Assembly (NCBI GenBank): GCA_044360285.1
Contig: JBIKKP010000046.1
Location: 1 to 8,743, forward strand
Length of the DNA: 8,743 nucleotides
Source of the DNA: UBA2645 sp044360285
GTDB taxonomy: Bacteria; Pseudomonadota; Alphaproteobacteria; Rickettsiales; UBA1997
Reading direction: 5' to 3'
Part shown: one piece after another, positions 1 through 6,050 of the stretch
Layout: each line of letters opens with the position of its first letter
Position numbering within the stretch: position 1 is the first letter of the stretch
Notes under the pieces: model-generated
Seen by the model: the letters and a program-made list of their open reading frames with translations, nothing else
Told to the model about the DNA's origin: nothing
The model's database searches: none
Translations under genes and position numbers: made by a program

Positions 1-2
1 AA

Positions 3-137
3 ATTCCCAAATCCCTCTACGAAATTCTACAGGTTTTGAGCGTGAATGTTTTTGAAAGAATCCAGATAAATCAGCTCTTCGCGGAGTTTAATTACAAAAG
101 TTGGGAAGATGGTTGCCACCAACCCCTGTTATTCTAG
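3..137 (+). CDS. C-terminal end of an IS4-type transposase (5' end outside window)
   Basis: The reading frame is open from the window edge and ends at a TAG at 135-137, giving 44 residues with no start codon in view. The peptide begins IPKSLYEILQVLSVNVFE and ends HQPLLF. From memory this matches the tail of IS4-family transposases with a DUF4372 N-terminus, which typically end with a 'LYxILQILSVxxFEK' helix, a short variable stretch and 'NQLxLF'. The catalytic DDE residues would lie upstream, so it cannot be judged whether the gene is intact or a remnant. The IS right end should lie shortly after the stop; the sequence around 138-158 (GGTGGGACGTTGGGACAGC) is a plausible inverted-repeat end, but the left end is not visible to confirm it. 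It is in a different frame from any neighbour and opposes the SIR2-like gene downstream. Confidence 0.68.
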   Translation: MPKSLYEILQVLSVNVFERIQINQLFAEFNYKSWEDGCHQPLLF

Positions 138-158
138 GTGGGACGTTGGGACAGCTGT

Positions 159-243
159 GGTTTGTAACCCCGCCCGAAACGTTCATGCAAAATTCAGAGC
201 ACGATTTGCATGAACGTCCAGGCGGCATTACAAATGCCGCCTG
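159..243. repeat. Palindromic repeat, copy 1 (REP/BIME-like, three hairpins, left arm eroded)
   Basis: Three consecutive inverted repeats lie between the transposase end and the SIR2-like stop codon. The left one keeps only a 4-bp core (GGTT 159-162, AACC 166-169), although its right arm continues as AACCCCGCCC. The middle one is a perfect 13-bp stem (179-191 with 205-217, core GTTCATGCAAA) around a 13-nt loop. The right one is a perfect 11-bp stem (219-229 with 233-243, CAGGCGGCATT) with an ACA loop. The same order, stem sequences and spacing recur at 6119-6228, so this is a repeat family and not a single terminator. GC-rich stems of this kind resemble REP/BIME elements mobilised by RAYT (TnpA-REP) transposases, but no such gene is in the window. 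No U-tract follows on either strand. Confidence 0.8.
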
Positions 244-268
244 AGCGGAGAGAGATTTGTATTTTTTT

Positions 269-1354
269 CTAAAAAAACTCCTCAACAAACTTTTTGCCAA
301 AACCTTCACGACAAAATTTTAAATTCGATTTTTCGGGTAGAATTTGGTTTTTGTAACGCTCTTCAGTTTTGTCTTCTTCGCCAGATTTTTTGAAACAGAC
401 CACCACCTCGCAATCATCACGATTCAGAGCGCTTTGCAGCATTAAATTTGTTGAAATATCCGTCGCTGGCGATGAGTAGCCTATGATATAAACTTTGCTT
501 GCTTCAGAAAGCAATTTCGCCGCCTCAACCCATTGCTGCTTGATTGGCTCGATGTTTAGATAGCCCGGGGTTTTGTTTTGGGTTGGGGGGATGAGGAGTT
601 GGGAATAGTATTCTCTAACTCGCCTAATTCTTGCCTGACTAAGCTCTTCATTAATATGCCAATACTTTATCTCTTTTTCTTCTAAAATACTGGTCTCATC
701 AAACAAAACTTCGTGGGAATTTTTATAAAACCAATTGATAGAGCCGTGAAGCTTAAAAATAGTTGGCCTTATCTCAAAATCTTTATCTGCACCAATATCT
801 GGAACTACTCCAGATTTAGCCAGAATACTTCTGCAAAAAATCGCGTAATATCTTTGAAAATGAAAGAAGCTCTCTTCCAAATTTTCTCGCTCACTTTCAG
901 TTAACAAACTTTCTAAAATCAGATCGTAGTTAAAAGTGATTACTGAAATTTTTTCCGCCTGAATTTTATCGATAAATTTTTTTCGCCAACCGCCCTCTTT
1001 CTCTAAAAGCTCTTTGTAATTTATTCCTTCCGACGCCTCTTCAATCACCTTCGCAATCACCGGAATTACAGCTTTGTAAAGCATCTCATGCTCAAGCTTT
1101 ATAAACCCATCTTTCCATGCGTGACAGTCGTCAAGATAACTTAAAATTTCCTCGAAGTTGCCTTCATTTGCATTTAAAATGTTGCCGATGTTTTTCTTCG
1201 TAACGTGCTTTTCCCAAAGATTTTGGATTTCCGTTCTTTCGTGACTCTTCATCTTTTCATCAACCAACTTGGTTAACTCATTTGTCATCGGCATCGAGCC
1301 ATGCAGCGCTTTAGAAAATCCAGAACCAAGGATGATTACTTTTTTTTCGGTCAT
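269..1354 (-). CDS. SIR2-like domain protein, putative NAD-consuming defence effector
   Basis: This is a 361-residue single-domain protein. The N-terminus VIILGSGFSKA (6-16) is the glycine-rich nucleotide-binding loop of the SIR2/Rossmann fold. TFNYD (140-144) supplies the conserved Asn (N142) and KLHGS (201-205) the conserved His (H203) used by bacterial SIR2 NADases. IIGYSSPATD (290-299) is the C-terminal nucleotide-binding strand and loop typical of SIR2-like proteins. No transmembrane segment, signal peptide or extra effector or sensor domain is apparent, so it should be cytosolic. Related domains in ThsA, DSR and short-Argonaute partners degrade NAD+ during phage infection; that role here is inference. 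No partner gene lies on either side, and the gene is bracketed by a transposase end, a REP-like repeat and a MITE-like repeat, suggesting an accessory, possibly transferred locus. The start at 1354 places the GSG loop at the usual position; no Shine-Dalgarno motif precedes it. An AbiH-type or plain sirtuin-fold protein is the main alternative. Confidence 0.82.
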   Translation of the reverse strand: MTEKKVIILGSGFSKALHGSMPMTNELTKLVDEKMKSHERTEIQNLWEKHVTKKNIGNILNANEGNFEEILSYLDDCHAWKDGFIKLEHEMLYKAVIPVIAKVIEEASEGINYKELLEKEGGWRKKFIDKIQAEKISVITFNYDLILESLLTESERENLEESFFHFQRYYAIFCRSILAKSGVVPDIGADKDFEIRPTIFKLHGSINWFYKNSHEVLFDETSILEEKEIKYWHINEELSQARIRRVREYYSQLLIPPTQNKTPGYLNIEPIKQQWVEAAKLLSEASKVYIIGYSSPATDISTNLMLQSALNRDDCEVVVCFKKSGEEDKTEERYKNQILPEKSNLKFCREGFGKKFVEEFF

Positions 1355-1413
1355 TTGTGGTTTTTACAAAAAAATCTGGATCAGAGTTGCAAGCTCCACC
1401 CGATATAATGGTC

Positions 1414-1555
1414 AAAACCCTCTTTGAAAAAGAGGGTGGCTGAGCGAAGCGAAGACGGGTGATTTACGGGTCGAGAGGGGAGTTTTCCTTGGAGCACGTA
1501 AATCCTCCGACCTCAAGCTGCGCTTGAGGCCACCTCCTTTTTCAAAGGAGGTTTT
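1414..1555. repeat. MITE-like element with hairpin terminal inverted repeats
   Basis: A 142-bp non-coding element fills most of the gap between the SIR2-like gene and hslU. Its first 27 bases (from AAAACCCTCTTTG) and the reverse complement of its last 27 (from AAAACCTCCTTTG) match at 23 positions. Each end is itself a 9-bp hairpin (1417-1425 with 1429-1437; 1532-1540 with 1544-1552). Further in, GATTTACG (1461-1468) matches the reverse complement of CGTAAATC (1497-1504), extending the inverted repeat to about 40 bases with gaps. A separate 8-bp hairpin sits at 1511-1518 with 1522-1529. There is no open reading frame. No clear target-site duplication is seen in the immediate flanks. Because hslU stops only 9 bases away, the right-hand hairpin may protect or end the hslU transcript, although it lacks a U-tract. 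Confidence 0.75.
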
Positions 1556-1563
1556 CAATCGAG

Positions 1564-2931
1564 TTACAAAATGAATTTGGAAAGATCGGTTTTATTCGAA
1601 GCCAAATCGCCCAGGTGCGCGTCGACATATTTCAAATCTACTGAAATTTCGCTGCCATTTTTCATCTCGCTAGCCTCAAAACTCACTTCTTCAAGAATCT
1701 TCTCAAGCAAGGTGTGGAGCCGGCGCGCACCGATATTTTCTACTTCGGCATTTACCTTGTGAGCCACGCGCGCAATTTCTTTCACACCATCGGGCGTGAA
1801 ATTTAGCTGCACTTTTTCAACCGCCATCAAGGCGCTATATTGCTTAATCAGGCTCGCTTGCGGCTCGTTTAAAATTCGGACCAAATCTTCCTCAGTCAGC
1901 GGTTTTAGCTGCACGCGGATTGGAAAACGGCCCTGCAATTCGGGAAGTAAATCAGATGGCTTGGCTAAATGAAAGGCTCCAGAGGCAATAAACAAAATGT
2001 GATCTGTTTTTACCAAACCATATTTTGTGGTCACCGTTGTTCCTTCAACCAGCGGCAAAAGATCGCGTTGCACACCTTCGCGCGAAACGTCGGCGCCTTT
2101 GACATTGCCACGCGCGCAGACTTTGTCGATTTCGTCGATGAAAACTATTCCATCATTTTCCACCGCTTTTAGCGCGGCTTTGACGACTTTTTCTTCGTCG
2201 ATCATTTTATTCGATTCTTCATCGATGATTGCTTTCATCGCGTCTTCAACACTCAAACTAACCTTCTTGCTGCGCTCTCCGCCAAGGCTTTTGCCAATCA
2301 TGTCGCCAATGTTAATCATGCCAATTTGGCCGCCGGGAATATCAAAACTTTGTGCAAAAGAATTGCCGCTATCGACTAATTCAATTTCGATTTCGCGGTC
2401 ATTGAGCTCGCCACTTTCAAGCATTTTGCTGAATTTTTCTTTGGTTTCATCCAACGCATTTTCACCAACTAAAACTTTCAAAATCCGCTTCTTTGCTTGC
2501 TGCGTAGCTTTTTCTTCCACGCCTTTTTTCATCTCGTTTTTGAATTGCTTAATCGCTACTTCAATCAAATCGCGAATGATCGAATCAACATCACGGCCAA
2601 CATATCCAACTTCGGTAAATTTTGTTGCCTCAACCTTGATGAATGGCGCGTTGGCAAGCTTTGCTAAGCGACGCGCAACTTCAGTTTTTCCAACTCCCGT
2701 TGGCCCAACCATCAAGATATTTTTTGGAACAATTTCTTCACGAAGCGGGCTGTCAACAAGCTTGCGGCGATAGCGATTTCGAAGCGCAATTGCCACCGCT
2801 TTTTTTGCATCATCTTGACCAACGATGTGACAATTTAATTCAGCAACAATCTGCTTAGGAGTAAGGCTTGCCGCCAACAGATTTTTTTGCTCAGGAATTT
2901 TTTGTTCAGAATTTTTTTTAGTTTTTGTCAT
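1564..2931 (-). CDS. hslU: HslU, ATPase and unfoldase subunit of the HslUV (ClpYQ) protease
   Basis: A AAA+ unfoldase of 455 residues that forms hexamers and feeds unfolded substrates to the HslV peptidase in the cytoplasm. Visible features in order: IVGQDDAKKAVAIALRNR (36-53), Walker A GPTGVGKT (76-83), the pore loop GYVGRD (109-114), the inserted I-domain (about 115-240), Walker B IVFIDEID (262-269), sensor-1 region FIASGAFH (314-321), the arginine-rich sensor-2 helix GARRLHTLLEK (401-411) and the HslV-docking tail DLSKFIL (449-455). All motifs are intact. The N-terminus carries about 18 Lys/Gln-rich residues more than many homologues; an in-frame TTG near codon 19 is an alternative start. 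It is the last gene of the cluster. Its first 14 bases overlap the end of a 42-codon membrane ORF, suggesting coupled translation. hslV, usually directly upstream, is not here. Confidence 0.97.
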   Translation of the reverse strand: MTKTKKNSEQKIPEQKNLLAASLTPKQIVAELNCHIVGQDDAKKAVAIALRNRYRRKLVDSPLREEIVPKNILMVGPTGVGKTEVARRLAKLANAPFIKVEATKFTEVGYVGRDVDSIIRDLIEVAIKQFKNEMKKGVEEKATQQAKKRILKVLVGENALDETKEKFSKMLESGELNDREIEIELVDSGNSFAQSFDIPGGQIGMINIGDMIGKSLGGERSKKVSLSVEDAMKAIIDEESNKMIDEEKVVKAALKAVENDGIVFIDEIDKVCARGNVKGADVSREGVQRDLLPLVEGTTVTTKYGLVKTDHILFIASGAFHLAKPSDLLPELQGRFPIRVQLKPLTEEDLVRILNEPQASLIKQYSALMAVEKVQLNFTPDGVKEIARVAHKVNAEVENIGARRLHTLLEKILEEVSFEASEMKNGSEISVDLKYVDAHLGDLASNKTDLSKFIL

Positions 2932-3046
2932 TGGATTTTTTTATTTCACTATGTCTTGAAGTGCCGTTATAGCTGGCTGCGTTAAGGAAAAACATTAAAG
3001 CCAAAATCACTAAACTGGTTAAAAATATCACCAGAAAAATTTTCAT
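2918..3046 (-). CDS. Small single-span membrane protein (42 aa), function unknown
   Basis: An ORF of 42 codons sits exactly in the gap between engB and hslU. It begins MKIFLVIFLTSLVILALMFF, with residues 3-21 uniformly hydrophobic, followed by a polar, lysine-rich tail (NAASYNGTSRHSEIKKSNDKN). This is either one transmembrane helix with a short exposed tail or an uncleaved or cleaved signal peptide (a possible Ala-Ala site at 23-24). There is no lipobox cysteine. The ATG overlaps the engB stop in an ATGA (3043-3046), and the TAA lies 14 bases inside hslU, so it bridges its neighbours the way coupled genes do. I do not recognise the family. The precise junctions and good hydrophobic profile favour a real gene; short length and AT-rich composition leave open that it is chance. 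A role with HslU or in the envelope would be speculation. Confidence 0.6.
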   Translation of the reverse strand: MKIFLVIFLTSLVILALMFFLNAASYNGTSRHSEIKKSNDKN

Positions 3047-3672
3047 ATGTTGGCAAGGATTTTCACAATTTCATCTTGCAGCTCTAAAACTCCATAGCCT
3101 TTCAAGCCGCTCACTGCAAGGATTTGCGGATATGCCGCCGGCCATTTTGAAATTTCTGCAGCAATTTTTTCCTGCGTTTTTGTCAGTTGCTCTTTGCTGA
3201 TTTTATCAATTTTTGTCAGCACAATTTGAAACGAAACCGCCAAGCTGTTGAAAATGTTAATTGCCTCGTGATCCGTCTCTTTCAAGCCTTTGATGGGGTC
3301 AATTAACAAAAAAACTCGGCGTAAATTTGCGCGTTTTGTCAGATATTCGAAACTGGTTTTTTGCCAAGATTGAATGTCTTTTTCTTGTGCTTTTGCAAAT
3401 CCATATCCCGGCATATCGACCAAAATAAAGCCGTCATTATAGCCAAAAACTTTGAAGAAATTTAGCTGTCTAGTTCGACCCGGAGTTCCCGAAACGATGG
3501 CAACTTTTTTACCAAGCAAAGCGTTGATGATGCTTGATTTGCCTACGTTCGACGCCCCAACAAAGGCAATTTCTGGAAAATGCGATTTTGGAATTTGCGA
3601 ATAATTTGCCGCGCCGAAAAGAAATTCGACCTCGCCGGTGAAGATTTTTTTTGCTTCGAGTTTTTTGCTCAT
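3043..3672 (-). CDS. engB: EngB/YsxC (YihA) ribosome-biogenesis GTPase
   Basis: A TrmE-Era-like GTPase of 209 residues, the usual size for EngB, needed in other bacteria for late assembly of the 50S subunit. The G motifs are complete: G1 GASNVGKSS (39-47), G2 GTPGRT (62-67), G3 DMPGYG (86-91), G4 TKID (153-156) and G5 VSGLKGYG (187-194). The GTPGRTRQLNFF and DMPGYGFAKA stretches are diagnostic of EngB rather than Era or Der. There is no C-terminal KH or second G domain. The gene starts 12 bases after the rimK-type gene stops, and its TGA stop overlaps the start of the small membrane ORF. The leader is A-rich with no clear Shine-Dalgarno sequence. No anomalies are seen. Confidence 0.97.
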   Translation of the reverse strand: MSKKLEAKKIFTGEVEFLFGAANYSQIPKSHFPEIAFVGASNVGKSSIINALLGKKVAIVSGTPGRTRQLNFFKVFGYNDGFILVDMPGYGFAKAQEKDIQSWQKTSFEYLTKRANLRRVFLLIDPIKGLKETDHEAINIFNSLAVSFQIVLTKIDKISKEQLTKTQEKIAAEISKWPAAYPQILAVSGLKGYGVLELQDEIVKILANI

Positions 3673-3684
3673 GTTTTTTTAAAA

Positions 3685-4572
3685 TTATTTTTGCTTCAGT
3701 GCGTTTTTTTCCATGTATTCGATCATTTTTTCAGCCACGTCGATACCAGTTGCACCTTCAATGCCCTCAAGGCCTGGTGAGGAATTAATCTCAAGAATTT
3801 TTGGACCCGAATTTGAGCGAACCATGTCAACGCCAGCAACTTCAAGTCCTAAAATTTTTGTTGCGGCAATTGCCACGCGACGCTCTTCGTCACTGATTTC
3901 AACCGCTCGCGCTGTAGCACCAAGATGAATGTTGGCGCGAAATTCACCTTCTTGGGCGATGCGTTCCATTGAGGCAACGACCTCGTCTCCAACCACAAAA
4001 CACCTGATGTCTTGGCCCTTTGACTCTTTAATGTATTGCTGCACCAAAATGTCTGCCTTCAAACTGCGAAAAGCATTAATCACACTTTCTGCCGCTTTAT
4101 TACTTTCTGCCAAAACCACACCCACACCTTTTGTGCCCTCAAGCAGCTTCACCACAAGCGGCGCGCCGCCAACAAGTTTAATTAAATCTTTAGTTTCGTA
4201 AGAAGAATTGGCAAAAGAAGTGGTTGGAATTCCCAGCTGATATTGCGACAAAATTTGCAGCGTGTGCAGTTTATCTCGCGAATTAGTAATAGCCTGCGAG
4301 CCGTTCAAACAACTGATTCCCATTGTTTCAAATTGGCGAATAATTGCTGAACCATAAAACGTCATCGATGGTTTTATGCGCGGAATTACGCAGTCAATTT
4401 TTTCGATTTTTTTACCTTCATCGTGAAAAATTTCTGAGCCATTTAGCGCAATTTTGATGTAGCAGCCGCCAACATTTACAAACTCAATTTCATGTCCGCG
4501 TTTTGTTGAAGCCTCAAGCAGGCGTTGGTTTGAATAGAGTTTCGGATTAGAAGCCAGAAGAATAAATTTCAT
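3685..4572 (-). CDS. rimK: RimK-type ATP-grasp glutamate ligase
   Basis: A 295-residue ATP-grasp ligase close in length to E. coli RimK, which adds glutamates to the C-terminus of ribosomal protein S6. Seen in order: N-terminal RimK-like domain (MKFILLASNP, 1-10; DCVIPRIKPSMTFYG, 60-74), the conserved NSRDKLHTLQIL (97-108), the ATP-binding lysine and glycine loop VVKLLEGTKGVGV (140-152), DIRCFVVGDEVVASM (188-202), FRANIHLGA (211-219), GVDMV (247-251) and the metal-binding LEINSSPGLEGIE (260-272; E261, N263). The catalytic set looks complete. Its start overlaps the stop of the zinc-protease-like gene in an ATGA, a pairing also seen in other proteobacteria where the two genes occur together. 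The substrate is inferred; other RimK-like ligases modify cofactors or small molecules, and S6 itself is not in the window. Confidence 0.92.
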   Translation of the reverse strand: MKFILLASNPKLYSNQRLLEASTKRGHEIEFVNVGGCYIKIALNGSEIFHDEGKKIEKIDCVIPRIKPSMTFYGSAIIRQFETMGISCLNGSQAITNSRDKLHTLQILSQYQLGIPTTSFANSSYETKDLIKLVGGAPLVVKLLEGTKGVGVVLAESNKAAESVINAFRSLKADILVQQYIKESKGQDIRCFVVGDEVVASMERIAQEGEFRANIHLGATARAVEISDEERRVAIAATKILGLEVAGVDMVRSNSGPKILEINSSPGLEGIEGATGIDVAEKMIEYMEKNALKQK

Positions 4573-5081
4573 GATTTTAGTTCAAAGTTAGGTTTGGTTT
4601 TTCGGTAAATTTTTAGAATTTCTTTGCGCTTTTTTTTGCCCAAAACGAATGATTTCGAAACATCAACGATCATTTTTAACTGTTTCACTGCATCACGACC
4701 AAGCAGCATACGAAAGGTCATCGAGTCACGATTGGCAAGGGTTAGATCGATACGCACTTTTCTTTCGCCAATGCGCAAATCTGATTTAATGACGAATCTT
4801 TTTTCTTTTTTTCCACTTGAATCAGAAACCATACGACGGTCGATTACCCGCGCCACACAACAACGCACAAGGCGTTTATTTTTTTGCAGCGGATGAATGT
4901 CGAAACGCACATATTCAACATCTTCAAGAAAAAAACTTTCGATATTAAAAGCATGCAGGCACGAGGTTTTTGCGCCCGTATCAATTTTACCCTTAATTGC
5001 CGGAAGGCCCAAGCAGTCTAGGTTAAACCACTCTTTCCAACCAAGGGCAAACGTTGCTTTTTTTGGTTTTTTTACGTTCAT
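4569..5081 (-). CDS. Retropepsin-like 'ATP-dependent zinc protease' family protein, RimK partner
   Basis: A 170-residue protein of the family annotated as ATP-dependent zinc protease (Pfam Zn_protease, PF05618), called RimB in some Pseudomonas work. The hallmark aspartic-protease-like motif KIDTGAKTSCLHA lies at 32-44 (putative catalytic D34), and the family-conserved RMLLGRDAV lies at 124-132, followed by VDVSKSFVLG (139-148). The single-lobe length suits a homodimeric retropepsin fold; no zinc-binding HExxH is present, so the family name may mislead. No signal peptide or membrane segment is seen, implying a cytosolic protein. It overlaps kdsB by 4 bases upstream and rimK by 4 bases downstream, so the three are probably translated from one message. 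Processing or modulating the products of the RimK-type ligase is the likely role, inferred from conserved linkage. Confidence 0.88.
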   Translation of the reverse strand: MNVKKPKKATFALGWKEWFNLDCLGLPAIKGKIDTGAKTSCLHAFNIESFFLEDVEYVRFDIHPLQKNKRLVRCCVARVIDRRMVSDSSGKKEKRFVIKSDLRIGERKVRIDLTLANRDSMTFRMLLGRDAVKQLKMIVDVSKSFVLGKKKRKEILKIYRKTKPNFELKS

Positions 5082-5809
5082 TTCTCAGCGGCGATCAGTT
5101 GCGAGACGATTTCTAAATCTTGCTTAGTGTCTACAGAAAGTGGATGCGCATCAACTATTTCAACAAAAATTCTCATATCATTTTCTAGGGCGCGAAGCTG
5201 TTCAAGGCTCTCGCGCTGCTCCAGCATTGATGGCGCAAGCTGCACAAATTTTTCGAGCGCAGATTTTTTATAGGCATAAATTCCGATATGGTGAAAAAAT
5301 TCATCGAAAGTTTTTTTGCTGTGGGGAATCGCTGCGCGCGAGAAATAAAGGGCGCGGCCATTTTGCGTCATGGCAATTTTTACGACATTTGGATTGGTGA
5401 TTTCTTGCTCGTTTTTGATTCTTGAAGCAACTGTAGCAATATCACAATCACTACGCGCAGCGGCTTTTGCTGCAGCTTTTATGACTTCTGGATCAATGTT
5501 TGGCAAATCACCCTGCAAATTGACGATGATTTCGTAATCTTCTTTTAGCGCCTTAAAAGCGGCGTAGATGCGGTCGGTTCCTGATGGCAGCGCGGGGTCA
5601 GTAATTACAAACTTTGCACCAATTTTCTTCGCCTCTGCAGCGATCTCTTCACCATCACAAGCAATTACAACCTCTCCCAGGGAGGCTGCAACAGCTTTTT
5701 CATAAACACGGTGAATCATCGTTTTACCGCAAATTTGCGCCAAAGGCTTATTTGGTAAACGCGTTGAAGCCAGGCGAACCGGGATGATAGTGAGAATTTT
5801 ACTTGGCAT
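5078..5809 (-). CDS. kdsB: KdsB, 3-deoxy-manno-octulosonate cytidylyltransferase
   Basis: This enzyme joins CTP and Kdo to give CMP-Kdo, the activated sugar for the LPS inner core, in the cytoplasm. With the start at 5809 it has 243 residues, against about 248 in E. coli. Motifs: the nucleotide-binding IPVRLASTRLPNKPL (9-23), LPSGTDR (74-80), NLQGDLP (97-103), ALYFSRAAIP (153-162), HHIGIYAY (173-180), LEQLRALE (202-209) and VDTKQDLE (226-233), all intact. An in-frame ATG at 5878 would add 23 residues, but these precede the universal N-terminal strand and match no KdsB feature, so the downstream ATG is preferred. It is the first gene of the cluster and its stop overlaps the next start by 4 bases. 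A TATAAA on the minus strand (5834-5839) could be its -10, but no good -35 is spaced for it. Confidence 0.95.
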   Translation of the reverse strand: MPSKILTIIPVRLASTRLPNKPLAQICGKTMIHRVYEKAVAASLGEVVIACDGEEIAAEAKKIGAKFVITDPALPSGTDRIYAAFKALKEDYEIIVNLQGDLPNIDPEVIKAAAKAAARSDCDIATVASRIKNEQEITNPNVVKIAMTQNGRALYFSRAAIPHSKKTFDEFFHHIGIYAYKKSALEKFVQLAPSMLEQRESLEQLRALENDMRIFVEIVDAHPLSVDTKQDLEIVSQLIAAEK

Positions 5810-5895
5810 TTTTTTGAAAAATTTCGAAGTGAATTTATACGAAAACAGCGTGCCAAGCGGCTTAGAAAGCGCTTCCAAAGATTTCTACAAATTTG

Positions 5896-5924
5896 TTTGC
5901 AATTTTTATCTTGGTAAATTTAAT
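5896..5924 (+). promoter_or_regulatory. Candidate sigma-70 promoter for tRNA-Lys
   Basis: A TTTGCA (-35, 5896-5901) and a TTTAAT (-10, 5919-5924, five of six consensus bases) are separated by 17 bases. The -10 is followed at once by GCGCCGCC, a GC-rich discriminator of the type found at stringently controlled rRNA and tRNA promoters. The start would fall near 5931, leaving a leader of about 44 bases before the tRNA. No other element in the divergent region fits the tRNA better, but this is a motif match only. Confidence 0.5.
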
Positions 5925-5974
5925 GCGCCGCCTCGCTTTTTAAGACTTCTCCTTAAGCATCCTTCCTTTCTTGG

Positions 5975-6050
5975 GAGCACGTAGCTCAGTCGGTAGAGCA
6001 CCTCACTTTTAATGAGGTTGTCGTTGGTTCGATTCCAACCGTGCTCACCA
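5975..6050 (+). tRNA. tRNA-Lys (anticodon UUU), CCA encoded
   Basis: A complete cloverleaf can be drawn. The acceptor stem GAGCACG (5975-5981) pairs with CGTGCTC (6040-6046). The D stem GCTC/GAGC is at 5984-5987 and 5996-5999. The anticodon stem CCTCA/TGAGG is at 6001-6005 and 6013-6017, with loop CTTTTAA (6006-6012) and anticodon TTT at 6008-6010. The variable loop TTGTC is at 6018-6022, and the T stem GTTGG/CCAAC (6023-6027, 6035-6039) carries loop TTCGATT. The discriminator is A6047 and the CCA end is genomically encoded (6048-6050). All stems are fully paired. It points away from the kdsB cluster and toward the DEAD-box gene. tRNA genes are common integration sites, but no integrase or duplicated 3' end is seen here. 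Confidence 0.97.

Noticed and set aside
88..309. 73-codon minus-strand ORF across the transposase end and repeat copy 1
   Set aside because: It covers the palindromic repeat and overlaps the SIR2-like 3' end in another frame; its composition is that of repeat sequence and resembles no family.
1404..1409. Perfect TATAAT on the plus strand between the SIR2-like gene and the MITE-like element
   Set aside because: No -35 element lies 16-18 bases upstream, and it would direct transcription antisense to hslU with no gene to express.
1417..1437. Hairpin at the left end of the MITE-like element as an intrinsic terminator
   Set aside because: No T-run follows the stem on either strand, and the hairpin is part of a repeat that recurs inverted at the other end.
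2027..2773. 248-codon plus-strand ORF antisense to hslU
   Set aside because: Ser/Ile/Phe-rich low-complexity product that mirrors hslU codons; hslU motifs are all intact on the opposite strand.
5840..5865. TTGGCACG sequence upstream of kdsB resembling the -24 box of a sigma-54 promoter
   Set aside because: The matching -12 element lacks the essential GC (it reads TTTCG), and kdsB is not a usual sigma-54 target.
5078..5878. Longer kdsB reading from the ATG at 5878
   Set aside because: The extra 23 residues precede the conserved N-terminal strand and nucleotide-binding loop and are not found in the family; the ATG at 5809 gives the normal length.
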